A stretch of 64,000 nt of DNA from Cellulosimicrobium sp. ES-005 (GTDB lineage: Bacteria; Actinomycetota; Actinomycetes; Actinomycetales; Cellulomonadaceae). Location of the stretch: positions 2,480,001-2,544,000 of the forward strand of contig NZ_CP159290.1 of assembly GCF_040448685.1 (NCBI RefSeq), given 5' to 3'. Under the pieces are notes generated by a model. It saw only the letters and a program-made list of their open reading frames with translations. It did no database searches and had not been told where the DNA came from. How positions within the stretch are numbered: position 1 is the first letter of the stretch; the number at the start of each line of letters is the position of its first letter. The position numbers and the translations under genes were made by a program. Shown here piece by piece: positions 42,540 to 50,505 of the stretch.

Positions 42540-42545
42540 ACCCTA
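42540..42545 (-). promoter_or_regulatory. Putative -10 box of the LmeA-like gene (leaderless)
   Basis: TAGGGT on the minus strand, 6 nt before the ATG. The region where the -35 would fall lies inside palindrome copy 3. Confidence 0.5.
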
Positions 42546-42552
42546 GGTCCGC

Positions 42553-42607
42553 CGACCACGACCTTGCCGTCGTTCTGACGCTCGTGGCGACAGCAACCCC
42601 GTGCTCG
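42553..42607. repeat. 55-bp palindromic element, copy 3
   Basis: Same frame as copy 1, in the divergent gap between the LmeA-like and LLM genes. The right end is followed by TGTCGTCGT-N-CTCGAC, an extra half-element also seen after copy 4. Confidence 0.85.
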
Positions 42608-42638
42608 ACGCGGGCTGTCGTCGTCCTCGACCCGGACG

Positions 42639-42644
42639 TAGATT
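42639..42644 (+). promoter_or_regulatory. Putative -10 box of the LLM gene (leaderless)
   Basis: TAGATT on the plus strand, 7 nt before the ATG at 42652. Confidence 0.45.
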
Positions 42645-42651
42645 GCCCGGC

Positions 42652-43437
42652 ATGACCTCATCCCGGCACCCGTACCGCATCGGCGTCCAGCTCCAGCCGC
42701 AGCACGCCGACTACGCCCAGGTCCGCGACGCCGTGCTGCGCGCGGAGGACCTCGGCGTCGACGTCATCTTCAACTGGGACCACTTCTTCCCCCTGACCGG
42801 CGACCCCGACGGCAAGCACTTCGAGTGCTGGACGATGCTCGGCGCATGGGCCGAGCAGACCTCGCGCGTCGAGATCGGCGCCCTCGTCACGTGCAACAGC
42901 TACCGCAACCCCGACCTCCTGGCCGACATGGCGCGGACGGTCGACCACATCAGCGGCGGTCGACTGATCCTCGGGATCGGGGCGGGCTGGTTCGAGAAGG
43001 ACTACGACCGGTTCGGGTACGAGTTCGGCACCGCGGGCGGGCGCATCGCCGACCTCGCCGCGGCGCTGCCGCGCATCAAGGCCCGTTGGGCGGCGTCGAA
43101 CCCGGCGCCCACGCGCGACATCCCCGTCCTCGTCGGTGGCGGCGGCGAGCGCAAGACCCTGCGCGTCGTCGCGGAGCACGCGGACGTGTGGCACTCGTTC
43201 GGCGACGCGGACACGCTCGCGCGCAAGAGCGCGATCCTCGACGAGCACGGCGAGGCCGTCGGCCGCGACACCGCCGCGCTCGTCGAGCGCTCGGTCGGCA
43301 TCTCCCGGCCGCCGTCGGAGTCCGCGGACGCGCTCGTCGCCGCGGGCGCGACGCTGTTCACGGTCGGCACGAGCGGGCCGGACTACGACCTGTCGCTCGT
43401 GCGGGAGTGGGTCGCCTGGCGCGACGCCCAGGGGTGA
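42652..43437 (+). CDS. LLM-class F420-dependent oxidoreductase
   Basis: 261 aa, a compact luciferase-like TIM barrel. Visible motifs are DVIFNWDHFFPL, the CNSYRNPDLLADMARTVDHI strand-helix (20 residues), GRLILGIGAGWFEKDY and the DIPVLVGGGGERKTLRVVAE cofactor loop. Proteins of this type use F420 (sometimes FMN) to reduce or oxidise small molecules; the substrate is unknown. No ribosome site; a TAGATT box seven bases upstream suggests a leaderless mRNA. Confidence 0.92.
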   Translation: MTSSRHPYRIGVQLQPQHADYAQVRDAVLRAEDLGVDVIFNWDHFFPLTGDPDGKHFECWTMLGAWAEQTSRVEIGALVTCNSYRNPDLLADMARTVDHISGGRLILGIGAGWFEKDYDRFGYEFGTAGGRIADLAAALPRIKARWAASNPAPTRDIPVLVGGGGERKTLRVVAEHADVWHSFGDADTLARKSAILDEHGEAVGRDTAALVERSVGISRPPSESADALVAAGATLFTVGTSGPDYDLSLVREWVAWRDAQG

Positions 43438-43446
43438 CCCCCGCGC

Positions 43447-43501
43447 CGAGCACGACCTCGCTGTCGTTCTGACGCCCCTGGCGACAACAAGGTCGTGCTC
43501 G
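43447..43501. repeat. 55-bp palindromic element, copy 4
   Basis: Same frame as copy 1. Starts 10 nt after the LLM stop codon in a convergent gap, followed by a second right-hand half-element (TGTCGTCGTGCTCGAC). Here a terminator role would be reasonable. Confidence 0.85.
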
Positions 43502-43540
43502 ACGGCGCGTGTCGTCGTGCTCGACGGGGCGGGGCGTCCG

Positions 43541-43681
43541 TCAGAACAGCGCCCGCGCGAGGTTCGACAACGCGGCGTGGACCTCGGAGCGCAGACCGTC
43601 GTCGGCGACCACGACCGCCACGCCGACGCCGACCACGACGAGCAGGAGTCCTGCGCGCCACCACCACGGCGACCGGTGCAC
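43541..43681 (-). CDS. Small single-span membrane protein, 46 aa
   Basis: GTG start with the strong ribosome site GAGGGAGGG seven bases upstream. The peptide starts VHRSPWWWRAG, continues with a hydrophobic span of about 18 residues (LLLVVVGVGVAVVVA) and ends in an amphipathic polar tail. No family recognised. It lies downstream of the DUF1266 gene on the same strand, past a hairpin terminator. Confidence 0.65.
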   Translation of the reverse strand: MHRSPWWWRAGLLLVVVGVGVAVVVADDGLRSEVHAALSNLARALF

Positions 43682-43760
43682 CGTCCGCCCTCCCTCGTTC
43701 GATCCTTCGGCTCCACGGACCGCCCGACCGGCCCGTGCGTCCCGGGCCGTCGAGCGCGCC

Positions 43761-43789
43761 GCCCGCTGCCCGGTCGCCGGGCAGCGGGC
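43761..43789 (-). terminator. Terminator after the DUF1266 gene
   Basis: Perfect 13-nt arms (43761-43773 and 43777-43789) around the triloop TCG, eight bases past the stop codon. Confidence 0.85.
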
Positions 43790-43797
43790 CGGCACCG

Positions 43798-44571
43798 TCA
43801 GTACGACAGTGTCCGCCACGGAGACGACTCGGTGTCCAGGAGTCGTCGCACCGCGCGCTTGAAGTCGGGCAGGTCCTGGTCGATCGGGGTGCGGTTGCCC
43901 GCCGACCAGAACGCGCGCCCGGCGAGGAACCCGTCGCCGAACTGCTCCCACGACGCGTACGCGGGGCGCGACATCACGACGGCCTCCTCGATCGCCGCCC
44001 ACGCCCGCTCGGGCGAGACGAACCCGGCGTCGACCGCGAGGCGGCTGACGTGCACCACCCGCGCCGCGTCCCACGCCGCGATCGACGGCGGCAGCGGGTC
44101 CGCGAGCTCGCCGTGCCCGCCCACCTGCGCCGACGCGCTCCAGCCCTGGTAGAACGCGACCGCGCGCTCGGGGTCGAGCCCGCGCGCCGTCGCCTCCTGC
44201 CGCGCCTGGGCGGCGTGCTGCTCGGCCGCACCCTTCGCGTCACGGCGGCTCAGCCGGCCCGAGTACAGCTCCTCGACCTTGGGCATCGCGATCGCGTAGT
44301 AGCCGCGGTGCCCCTGGGTGAGCAGGAACTCGTACGTGCGCTCGACGTCGTCCGCGCCCCGCACGTCCCACCCCGCCGCGAGCGGCTTCGCGGCCGTGCG
44401 GGCGTCCGCCTCCACGGTCAGCGCGTTGATGGGCAGCACGCCCTCGACGGCGTAGACCGCGCCGAGCGCGAGCCCGCGCTGCTGCGCCGGCGTGAGCGCG
44501 CGAGCGTCCTCCTTCGCGTACAGGTCCGCGGTCCCCGAGAACATGTCCTTGAGCTTGTCGAACAGGCCCAC
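43798..44571 (-). CDS. DUF1266 domain protein
   Basis: 257 aa, soluble. Begins VGLFDKLKDMFSGTADLYAKE (first 20 residues or so) after the ribosome site GAAGGAG, which decides the GTG at 44571 over an in-frame start at 44598. The C-terminal 130 residues match the DUF1266 layout: SIAAWDAARVVHVSRLAVDA, SPERAWAAIEEA and WEQFGDGFLAGRAFW. Proteins of this type occur near polymorphic toxins in some bacteria, but no toxin gene is adjacent here. Function unknown. Confidence 0.85.
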   Translation of the reverse strand: MGLFDKLKDMFSGTADLYAKEDARALTPAQQRGLALGAVYAVEGVLPINALTVEADARTAAKPLAAGWDVRGADDVERTYEFLLTQGHRGYYAIAMPKVEELYSGRLSRRDAKGAAEQHAAQARQEATARGLDPERAVAFYQGWSASAQVGGHGELADPLPPSIAAWDAARVVHVSRLAVDAGFVSPERAWAAIEEAVVMSRPAYASWEQFGDGFLAGRAFWSAGNRTPIDQDLPDFKRAVRRLLDTESSPWRTLSY

Positions 44572-44774
44572 CGTCGCTCCTTCGTCTCCCCGCGCCACCG
44601 ACGCGGTCCGTCGCGCCGCGGTCGTCGCGGCCTCCGGGCAGCGTGGCTGCCGGGCGGCCCCCGGGGCACGCGCCCCGAACGATCCCGAACGGCGCGGGCG
44701 CGTTCTTCACCCGGCCGTCCGCGCCCGGCACCTCCGCGGCGCGGTCACGTCGGGCGCCGGTCGGTGGCCGTCGC

Positions 44775-44780
44775 TAGCCT
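44775..44780 (+). promoter_or_regulatory. Putative -10 box of the STAND gene (leaderless)
   Basis: TAGCCT on the plus strand, 6 nt before the GTG at 44787; no ribosome site. Confidence 0.45.
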
Positions 44781-44786
44781 GGCGCG

Positions 44787-47459
44787 GTGCCCCTCGACCC
44801 GCCGCCGTCCCCCGTGGGCGCCGGGTCGGTGGACGAGCTCGCGACCCGCCTACGGGCGCTGCGCTCCTGGGCCGGCGACCCCTCGTACACGGAGATCGCG
44901 CGGCGCGTCGGCGCGCTCCGCACCGCGCGGGGCGTCCCCGCCGCGGAGGCGCGACCCGGCCGCGTGACCGTCTACGACGTCTTCCGGGAGGGTCGCTCCC
45001 GGCTCGACGTCGACCTCCTCGCCGACGTCGCGCAGGCCCTCGGCGACGCACGGCCCGCGGGGTGGCGTGCGGCGTACCGGACGGCCGCGCGGGCGGCCTC
45101 CGCGCAGGGCACCGCCGTGGACGCGGCGGCGCGCACCGGGCCGCGCGCCGCCGACCGACCGCACGGCGCGGCGCCGACCGTGCGACGAGGGCCGGTCGCG
45201 CCCGACCGTCCGCTCGTCGGCCGGGACGGCGAGGTCGCCCGGCTGGTCGCGGTGCTCGCGGAGCCACCGGACGAGGACGCGCCCGGCAACGCCGCGCCGC
45301 GCGTCGTGACCGTCACGGGTCTCGCCGGGACGGGGACGACGAGCGTCGCGCTCGCCGTCGCGCGCGAGGTCCCGGCGGACGTGGTCGTGCGGGTCGACCT
45401 CCACGGGGAACCGGGCGGTGCGACGCCGTCGGCCGCCGTCGTGCTCGACGCGCTGCTCCAGGCGCTCGGCGCGCCGCCGCCCGACGCGCAGGCGCGCGAT
45501 CTCCCCGCGCTCGCCGCGGCCCTCGCGGCCGCGCTCGCTGGGCGCCGCACGACCGTCGTCCTCGACGACGCGACCGACGCCGCCCAGGCCGCGGACGTCG
45601 TCGCGCACCTGCCGGCCACGGCGCGCGTCGTGGCCACGGCGCACCGCGTGCTCGACCTGCCCGCCGCGGTCGGCACGACCCTGGACCCGCTCCGCGAGGA
45701 CGACGCGATCGCGCTCCTCGGGTCGGTCGTCGGCGCGGACCGCGTGGCCGCCGAGCCGGAGGCCTCGACCCGGCTGGTCCGTGCGTGCGGGGGCCTCCCC
45801 GCCGCGCTCGTGCGCACCGCCGACGACGTCCGTGCGCGGCCCGGCTGGTCGCTCGCCGACCACGCCCGGCGCGTGGAGGACCTGCCCGGGCCGGTCCTCC
45901 ACCCGGCGCTCGCCGCGGCGCACCGCGACCTTCCCGCCGACCACGCCCGCGCCCTGCGCCTCCTCGCCCTCGTCCCGGTGCCGCTCGACGCCGCCTGGGT
46001 CGCCGTGCTCCTCGGCGTCTCGACGAGCGAGAGCCGCGACGCGCTCGCCGCGCTGGGGCGTGCGCACCTCGTCACGCACAGGCCGCGCGGCGAGGTCGTC
46101 GTGCCCGACGCCGTCCGCACGCTCGCCGCCGACCTCGCCCGGTCCGACGACCCGTTCTCCGCGCGGGCCACCGCCGTCGGGCGGCTCGCCGCCCGGCTGC
46201 TCGACGACGCCCGGCCCGCCGTGCATGCGGCGGCGCCCCACCACGACGCCCCCGGGCGCACGGCCGGGCCGGGCGCGACCGGGCCAGGGGCGGCCGGATC
46301 GGACTCGGCCGGGTCGGGGGGCGCGGCGGCGGCGCGCACGACCGACGTCGCGCTCGCGTGGCTCGACGCCCACCGGGACCTGCTCGTCGCGACGTCGACG
46401 CTCGCCGCGGAGCACGAGCTCGCCGACCCGGTGACCGACCTCTCCGCCCTGCTCGCGCCGTACCTCGACTCGGCGGGGCACTGGGACGACGCGGTCGCGG
46501 TGCACACGGCGGCGGTCGAGCACGGGCGGGCGTCCGGGCGGTCCCAGGCCGGGCGCGACCTCGGGCGCGCGCTCGAACGGCTCGGCCGGTACGACGAGGC
46601 GCTCGCCCAGCTCGTCCGCTCGCTCGAGCGCGGCGACGACCCACGCCCCGGCCAGACGCTCAACCGCATCGGCAACGTGTACAAGCGGCTCGGTCGCTTC
46701 GACGAGGCGGAGACCGCGTACCACGACGCCGCCGCCGGGGCGCGGACCGCGGGCGACCCGGTCAGCGAAGGCCGCGCCGTCGGGAACCTCGCGGACGTGC
46801 ACCGGATCCTCGGGCGGCACGACGACGCGCGTGCCGGCTACGAGCGGGCGCTCGCGCTGTCGCGTCGCGTGGGCGACGTCCTCAACGTCGCCATCGTGTC
46901 GAGCAACGCCGCGATCCTCTCCGAGGCCGAGGGCAGCGTCGACCGCGCGCTCGCGCAGCACCGCGACGCGCTCGCGAGCGCGACGTCGCTCGGCGACGCG
47001 GGCCTCGCGACGCGCGCCCGGGTGCACGTGGGGCGGCTCCTCGCGGGCTCCGGCGAGACCGGAGGCGGCGTCACGGAGCTGCGCGCCGCGGTGCGGGCCG
47101 CCGTCGCGCTCGGGGACCCCGACGCCGAGGCCGAGGCCCGCAGCGCCCTCGCGACCGCGCTGCTCGCCGCGGGCTCCGTCGCGGAGGCGGTCGCGGCGGG
47201 CGAGGCTGCGGTCGAGCTGGCGCGACGCGTCCGCGCACGACTCGTCGAGACGGAGGCGCTCAACGCGCTCGGGGAGGCCGTGCTCGCCGCGGGCGACGCC
47301 CGCCGCGCGGCGGACCTGCACGACGCGGCCCGCGCGCTCGCCGTCGAGCTCGACGACGCCGCCGAGGACGCCCGTGCGCGGCGCGGGCTCGCGGCCGCCG
47401 GGCGCGCAGGCGGGTCCGACGCCGCCGACCGCGCCCGCGAGGCGCCCGGCCGCGCCTGA
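44787..47459 (+). CDS. STAND-type NTPase with HTH and TPR repeats, degenerate P-loop
   Basis: 890 aa. The N-terminal helix-turn-helix-like domain (about 15-95) contains DPSYTEIARRVGALR and VTVYDVFREGRSRLD. The NB-ARC-like module starts RPLVGRDGEVARLVAVL and VTVTGLAGTGTTSVALAVA near residue 175. The Walker A Lys is replaced by Thr (codon ACG), while Walker B VVLDDA is kept. A winged-helix segment follows, then an Ala/Gly linker (about 485-515) and TPR repeats to the end (for example NRIGNVYKRLGRFDEAETAY). Family members are signal-gated regulators. Loss of the P-loop Lys suggests weak or no ATP hydrolysis. Confidence 0.88.
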   Translation: MPLDPPPSPVGAGSVDELATRLRALRSWAGDPSYTEIARRVGALRTARGVPAAEARPGRVTVYDVFREGRSRLDVDLLADVAQALGDARPAGWRAAYRTAARAASAQGTAVDAAARTGPRAADRPHGAAPTVRRGPVAPDRPLVGRDGEVARLVAVLAEPPDEDAPGNAAPRVVTVTGLAGTGTTSVALAVAREVPADVVVRVDLHGEPGGATPSAAVVLDALLQALGAPPPDAQARDLPALAAALAAALAGRRTTVVLDDATDAAQAADVVAHLPATARVVATAHRVLDLPAAVGTTLDPLREDDAIALLGSVVGADRVAAEPEASTRLVRACGGLPAALVRTADDVRARPGWSLADHARRVEDLPGPVLHPALAAAHRDLPADHARALRLLALVPVPLDAAWVAVLLGVSTSESRDALAALGRAHLVTHRPRGEVVVPDAVRTLAADLARSDDPFSARATAVGRLAARLLDDARPAVHAAAPHHDAPGRTAGPGATGPGAAGSDSAGSGGAAAARTTDVALAWLDAHRDLLVATSTLAAEHELADPVTDLSALLAPYLDSAGHWDDAVAVHTAAVEHGRASGRSQAGRDLGRALERLGRYDEALAQLVRSLERGDDPRPGQTLNRIGNVYKRLGRFDEAETAYHDAAAGARTAGDPVSEGRAVGNLADVHRILGRHDDARAGYERALALSRRVGDVLNVAIVSSNAAILSEAEGSVDRALAQHRDALASATSLGDAGLATRARVHVGRLLAGSGETGGGVTELRAAVRAAVALGDPDAEAEARSALATALLAAGSVAEAVAAGEAAVELARRVRARLVETEALNALGEAVLAAGDARRAADLHDAARALAVELDDAAEDARARRGLAAAGRAGGSDAADRAREAPGRA

Positions 47460-47537
47460 CGCTCGTCCGCCGTCTCAGCATGCGATCGCGTACGGCGTCC
47501 GGGAACATGTGGCGCCCCGCCCGCGGTTGCCCCTGTC

Positions 47538-49013
47538 ATGGCCTCCACCCCACCCGCGACCCCGGCGCCGACCGCGCCCGTCGCCGCCCAGCCGGGCACC
47601 GGACCTTCCACGAGCCCCCCCGCTCCCGCCCGACCCGGGCGCATCAGCGCGGGGCTCGTCCTGCTGCTCTCCGCGCTCACCGCGATCGGTCCGCTGACGA
47701 TCGACCTCTACCTCTCCGCCTTCCCGCGCATCGTCGACGAGCTCGGCACCACCGAGTCCCGTGTCCAGCTCACGCTCACCGCGACCCTCGCGGGGCTCGC
47801 GCTCGGCCAGCTCCTCATCGGGTCGGTCTCCGACGCGATCGGCCGTCGCGCACCCCTGCTCGTGTCCCTCGCGGTGTACGTCGCCGCGTCCGCGGGCATC
47901 GTGTTCGCCGGGTCCGTCGCCGCGCTCACCGGCCTGCGGTTCGTCCAGGGCCTCGCCGCGGCCGCCGGGATGGTGCTCTCCATGGCGATCGTGCGCGACT
48001 CGTTCGAGGGCTACCAGATCGGCAAGGTCATCGCGCGCCTCATGCTGGTCGTGGGCGTGGCACCCATCCTCGCGCCGACGATCGGCGCGCAGTTCCTGCG
48101 GCTCGGCTCATGGCGCGGCATGTTCGTCGCGCTGGCCGTGGTCGGCGCGGTGCTGTTCGTGCTCGTGCTGCTCCGCCTGCGCGAGACCCTGCCCGCGGAC
48201 CGCCGCCGCTCGGGCGGGACCGTCGCCGCCCTGCGCTCCTACGGCTCGCTCCTCACCGACTGGTCGTTCATCGGGCTCGCGCTCATCGCGGGCTTCTACA
48301 TGGCCGCGATGTTCACCTACATCTCCGCGTCGACGTTCGTGTTCCAGGACTTCTTCGGCATGTCCGCCCAGCAGTACGCGATCGTGTTCGGCGTCGGCGC
48401 GGTGTCCGTGACCGCCGGCAGCCAGATCAACGGCGCGCTCGTGGGCCGCGTGGCGCCCGAGCGCATCCTCCAGGGCGCGGTCGCCGCGGGCTTCGTCCTC
48501 TCGGGCGGGCTGCTCGTCGCGGCGCTCGCCGGCGGCGGGCTCGCGTGGCTCGTCCCGCTCATCGTCCTCACGCTCGGCACCGCGGGCTTCGTCATGCCGT
48601 CCGTCCCCGCCATCGCGCTCGAGCGCAACGCGCACCGCGCCGGGAGCGCCGCCGCGCTCATCGGGGCCTTCCAGTTCGGCGTCGGGGCGATCATCGCGCC
48701 GGTGACCGGGCTGCTCGGCGGGTCGCCGCCCGTGACGATGGCCGCGGTGATGTTCGGCGTCGTCGTCATCGCCGGCGCGGTCCTGCTCGGCCTGCGGCAC
48801 ACGTTCGGCGCGCCCGTCCCGGACGAGGCGGCGGACGCCCTCGGCACCCGGGACGCGGCGGAGGTCGGCAGCACGACCACGGCCGACGAGGAGGCCGGCG
48901 GACCCCGTGCCGCGGGCGTCGTCGACCAGACCGAGCGCGAGGCCGCCGTCGGCGTCCCCGACGACGCCGCGGCGCTCGCCGAGGCCACGGTGCTCGCCGA
49001 CCGCGGCGCCTGA
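47538..49013 (+). CDS. MFS drug-resistance transporter, Bcr/CflA family
   Basis: 491 aa with 12 membrane spans between about residues 35 and 420. Motifs: TIDLYLSAFPRI in span 1, SDAIGRRAPLLVSL after span 2, RFVQGLAAAAGMVLSMAIVR in span 4 and LAPTIGAQFLRLGSWRGMF. Exports drugs such as bicyclomycin or chloramphenicol in relatives. Disordered polar tails at both ends (about 35 and 70 residues). No regulator adjacent. Confidence 0.92.
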   Translation: MASTPPATPAPTAPVAAQPGTGPSTSPPAPARPGRISAGLVLLLSALTAIGPLTIDLYLSAFPRIVDELGTTESRVQLTLTATLAGLALGQLLIGSVSDAIGRRAPLLVSLAVYVAASAGIVFAGSVAALTGLRFVQGLAAAAGMVLSMAIVRDSFEGYQIGKVIARLMLVVGVAPILAPTIGAQFLRLGSWRGMFVALAVVGAVLFVLVLLRLRETLPADRRRSGGTVAALRSYGSLLTDWSFIGLALIAGFYMAAMFTYISASTFVFQDFFGMSAQQYAIVFGVGAVSVTAGSQINGALVGRVAPERILQGAVAAGFVLSGGLLVAALAGGGLAWLVPLIVLTLGTAGFVMPSVPAIALERNAHRAGSAAALIGAFQFGVGAIIAPVTGLLGGSPPVTMAAVMFGVVVIAGAVLLGLRHTFGAPVPDEAADALGTRDAAEVGSTTTADEEAGGPRAAGVVDQTEREAAVGVPDDAAALAEATVLADRGA

Positions 49014-49054
49014 CCCGGCGGGCTCTCCCCGCCGAGAACGACCCCACGCGCCGT

Positions 49055-49109
49055 CGACCACGAGGTTGCTGTCGTGATCCACCGGATGACGACAGCAACC
49101 CCGTGCTCG
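49055..49109. repeat. 55-bp palindromic element, copy 5
   Basis: Same frame as copy 1; positions 10-16 pair fully with 40-46. Lies between tandem plus-strand genes (MFS and UDG) and ends 17 nt before the UDG start. A partial left half (CGAGAACGACCCCACG) lies just upstream. Confidence 0.88.
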
Positions 49110-49126
49110 GCGCGGAGAATGGGCGG

Positions 49127-49948
49127 GTGACGCCCGACGACCCCGAGTACCCGCTCGCCGCACGGGCCGCGCCGTCGCTCGCGGCGCTCGACGACCACCT
49201 CGTCGAGTGCCGCGCGTGCCCGCGGCTCGTCGCGTGGCGCGAGCACGTCGCCGACGTCAAGCGGGCGTCGTTCCGGGACGAGGACTACTGGGCCCGCCCC
49301 GTGCCCGGGTTCGGCGACGAGCGCGCGGGGATCCTCGTCGTCGGGCTCGCGCCCGCCGCGCACGGGGCCAACCGCACGGGCCGCATGTTCACGGGCGACC
49401 GCAGCGGCGACTTCCTGTTCGCGTCCATGCACCGCACGGGTCTGGCCAACCAGGCGACGTCCGTGTCCGCCGACGACGGGCTGCGCCTCACGGGGATCCG
49501 CGTCACCGCCCCGGTGCGGTGCGCCCCGCCCGACAACAAGCCGACGCCCGAGGAACGCCGACGGTGCGGGCCGTACCTCGCGCGCGAGGTCGAGCTGCTC
49601 GGTGCGACCGTGCGCGTCGCGGTCGTGCTCGGCGGCTTCGGCTGGCAGGCGCTGCTGTCGACGCTCGCGGAGCAGGGCTGGGACGTCCCCCGGCCCCGAC
49701 CGCGGTTCGCGCACGGCGCGGAGGTGACGCTGCGCCGTCGGGCCCCCGCGGCGGTCGGCGACGCGGCGGGACGCCCCGCGAGCGCCGTGCCCGACGCCGG
49801 GCAGGCGGCTCTCGCGCCGACCCTCACCCTCCTGGGGTGCTTCCACGTGAGCCAGCAGAACACGTTCACCGGACGCCTCACGCCGCAGATGCTCGACGAC
49901 GTGCTCCTGCGGGCGCGCGACCTCGCCGGCCTGGGCGCACCGGGCTGA
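49127..49948 (+). CDS. Family 5 uracil-DNA glycosylase (UdgB type)
   Basis: 273 aa. The iron-sulphur cluster ligands CRACPRL near the N-terminus and further Cys in PVRCAPPDNKP and LLGCF are present. Motif A GLAPAAHGANRTGRMFTGDR and the C-terminal HVSQQNTFTGRLT mark the family 5 subgroup. Removes uracil and hypoxanthine from DNA. The GTG at 49127 is chosen because the reading frame upstream runs through the palindrome; a GAGAAT box lies 6 nt upstream. Confidence 0.92.
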   Translation: MTPDDPEYPLAARAAPSLAALDDHLVECRACPRLVAWREHVADVKRASFRDEDYWARPVPGFGDERAGILVVGLAPAAHGANRTGRMFTGDRSGDFLFASMHRTGLANQATSVSADDGLRLTGIRVTAPVRCAPPDNKPTPEERRRCGPYLAREVELLGATVRVAVVLGGFGWQALLSTLAEQGWDVPRPRPRFAHGAEVTLRRRAPAAVGDAAGRPASAVPDAGQAALAPTLTLLGCFHVSQQNTFTGRLTPQMLDDVLLRARDLAGLGAPG

Positions 49949-50124
49949 GCGCCCGCGTTCCGAGAGATGCGCTCCGGGACGAGGGAACCACCCGGACGTG
50001 CAGCGCGCGGCCGCAGACGCAGCGCTCGGCCGCGGTGCGACGCTCGACCGGCGTGCGCCCCACGTGCGCCCGACGGAGCGCGTCGGCGGAGTCGCGGCGG
50101 CCCGTGGGGTCGGCGCCGGGCCGT
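49949..50124. other. Gap after the UDG gene
   Basis: 176 nt with no convincing coding sequence on either strand; open frames here lack ribosome sites and family-like sequence. It is part of a 551-nt stretch whose only likely gene is the 54-codon ORF at 50125-50289. The rest (50290-50499) is the leader of that ORF and the partial duplication at 50421-50505. Confidence 0.5.
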
Positions 50125-50289
50125 CTACCGGGCCGCGGTCGTCGGGGACTGACGGCGCGGGGCGTCCGCCCAGCGACGGCGCTCGGCCACGCGCGGCAGG
50201 ACGCGGCCCACGAGCCGGAGCTGCTCGCGGCGCGCGATGACCTCCATGCGCCGCAGCTCGCGCTCGAGCGGGGACGATGCTGCTGACAT
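50125..50289 (-). CDS. Small basic protein, 54 aa
   Basis: ATG at 50289 preceded by an excellent ribosome site GAAGGAGAG. The peptide begins MSAASSPLERELRRMEVIAR and continues RREQLRLVGRVLPRVAERRR, a basic helix-forming sequence with no Cys. Codon use is as in true genes. Small basic proteins of this style are common in actinobacteria; function unknown. No start or stop conflict with neighbours. Confidence 0.6.
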   Translation of the reverse strand: MSAASSPLERELRRMEVIARREQLRLVGRVLPRVAERRRWADAPRRQSPTTAAR

Positions 50290-50420
50290 TGCTGCTCTCC
50301 TTCGACGGCACCGGGCGGCGGTCCACCCCGTCGCGGTCGCGACGGTCCCGGCGATGACGCGCGACGACCGCGGTCGGCCGTCGCCCTGCCCCCGTAGGAG
50401 GGACGGACGCGGCCCGGGTT

Positions 50421-50505
50421 CGTGACACCCGGCGCCCCGCCCGTCCGGTGCGCTACGCGGGGCGGGGGGCGTGACACCGGGCGCCGCCCACCCGGTCCGC
50501 TACGC
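50421..50505. repeat. Imperfect direct duplication at the 3' end of the VOC gene
   Basis: A stretch of about 37 nt starting CGTGACACC and ending CGCTACGC at 50421-50457 recurs with several differences at 50470-50505. The second copy runs into the stop codon of the VOC gene. Confidence 0.55.

Noticed and set aside
37460-49109. 55-bp palindromes as insertion-sequence ends or attachment sites
   Set aside because: Nothing between successive copies resembles a transposase or integrase; ordinary genes lie between them, and no target duplications were seen.
44492-49948. Open frame of 1818 codons on the plus strand
   Set aside because: It crosses two well-supported genes (STAND, MFS) in another frame; only its last 273 codons (49127-49948) show family motifs, so the rest is a GC-bias artefact.
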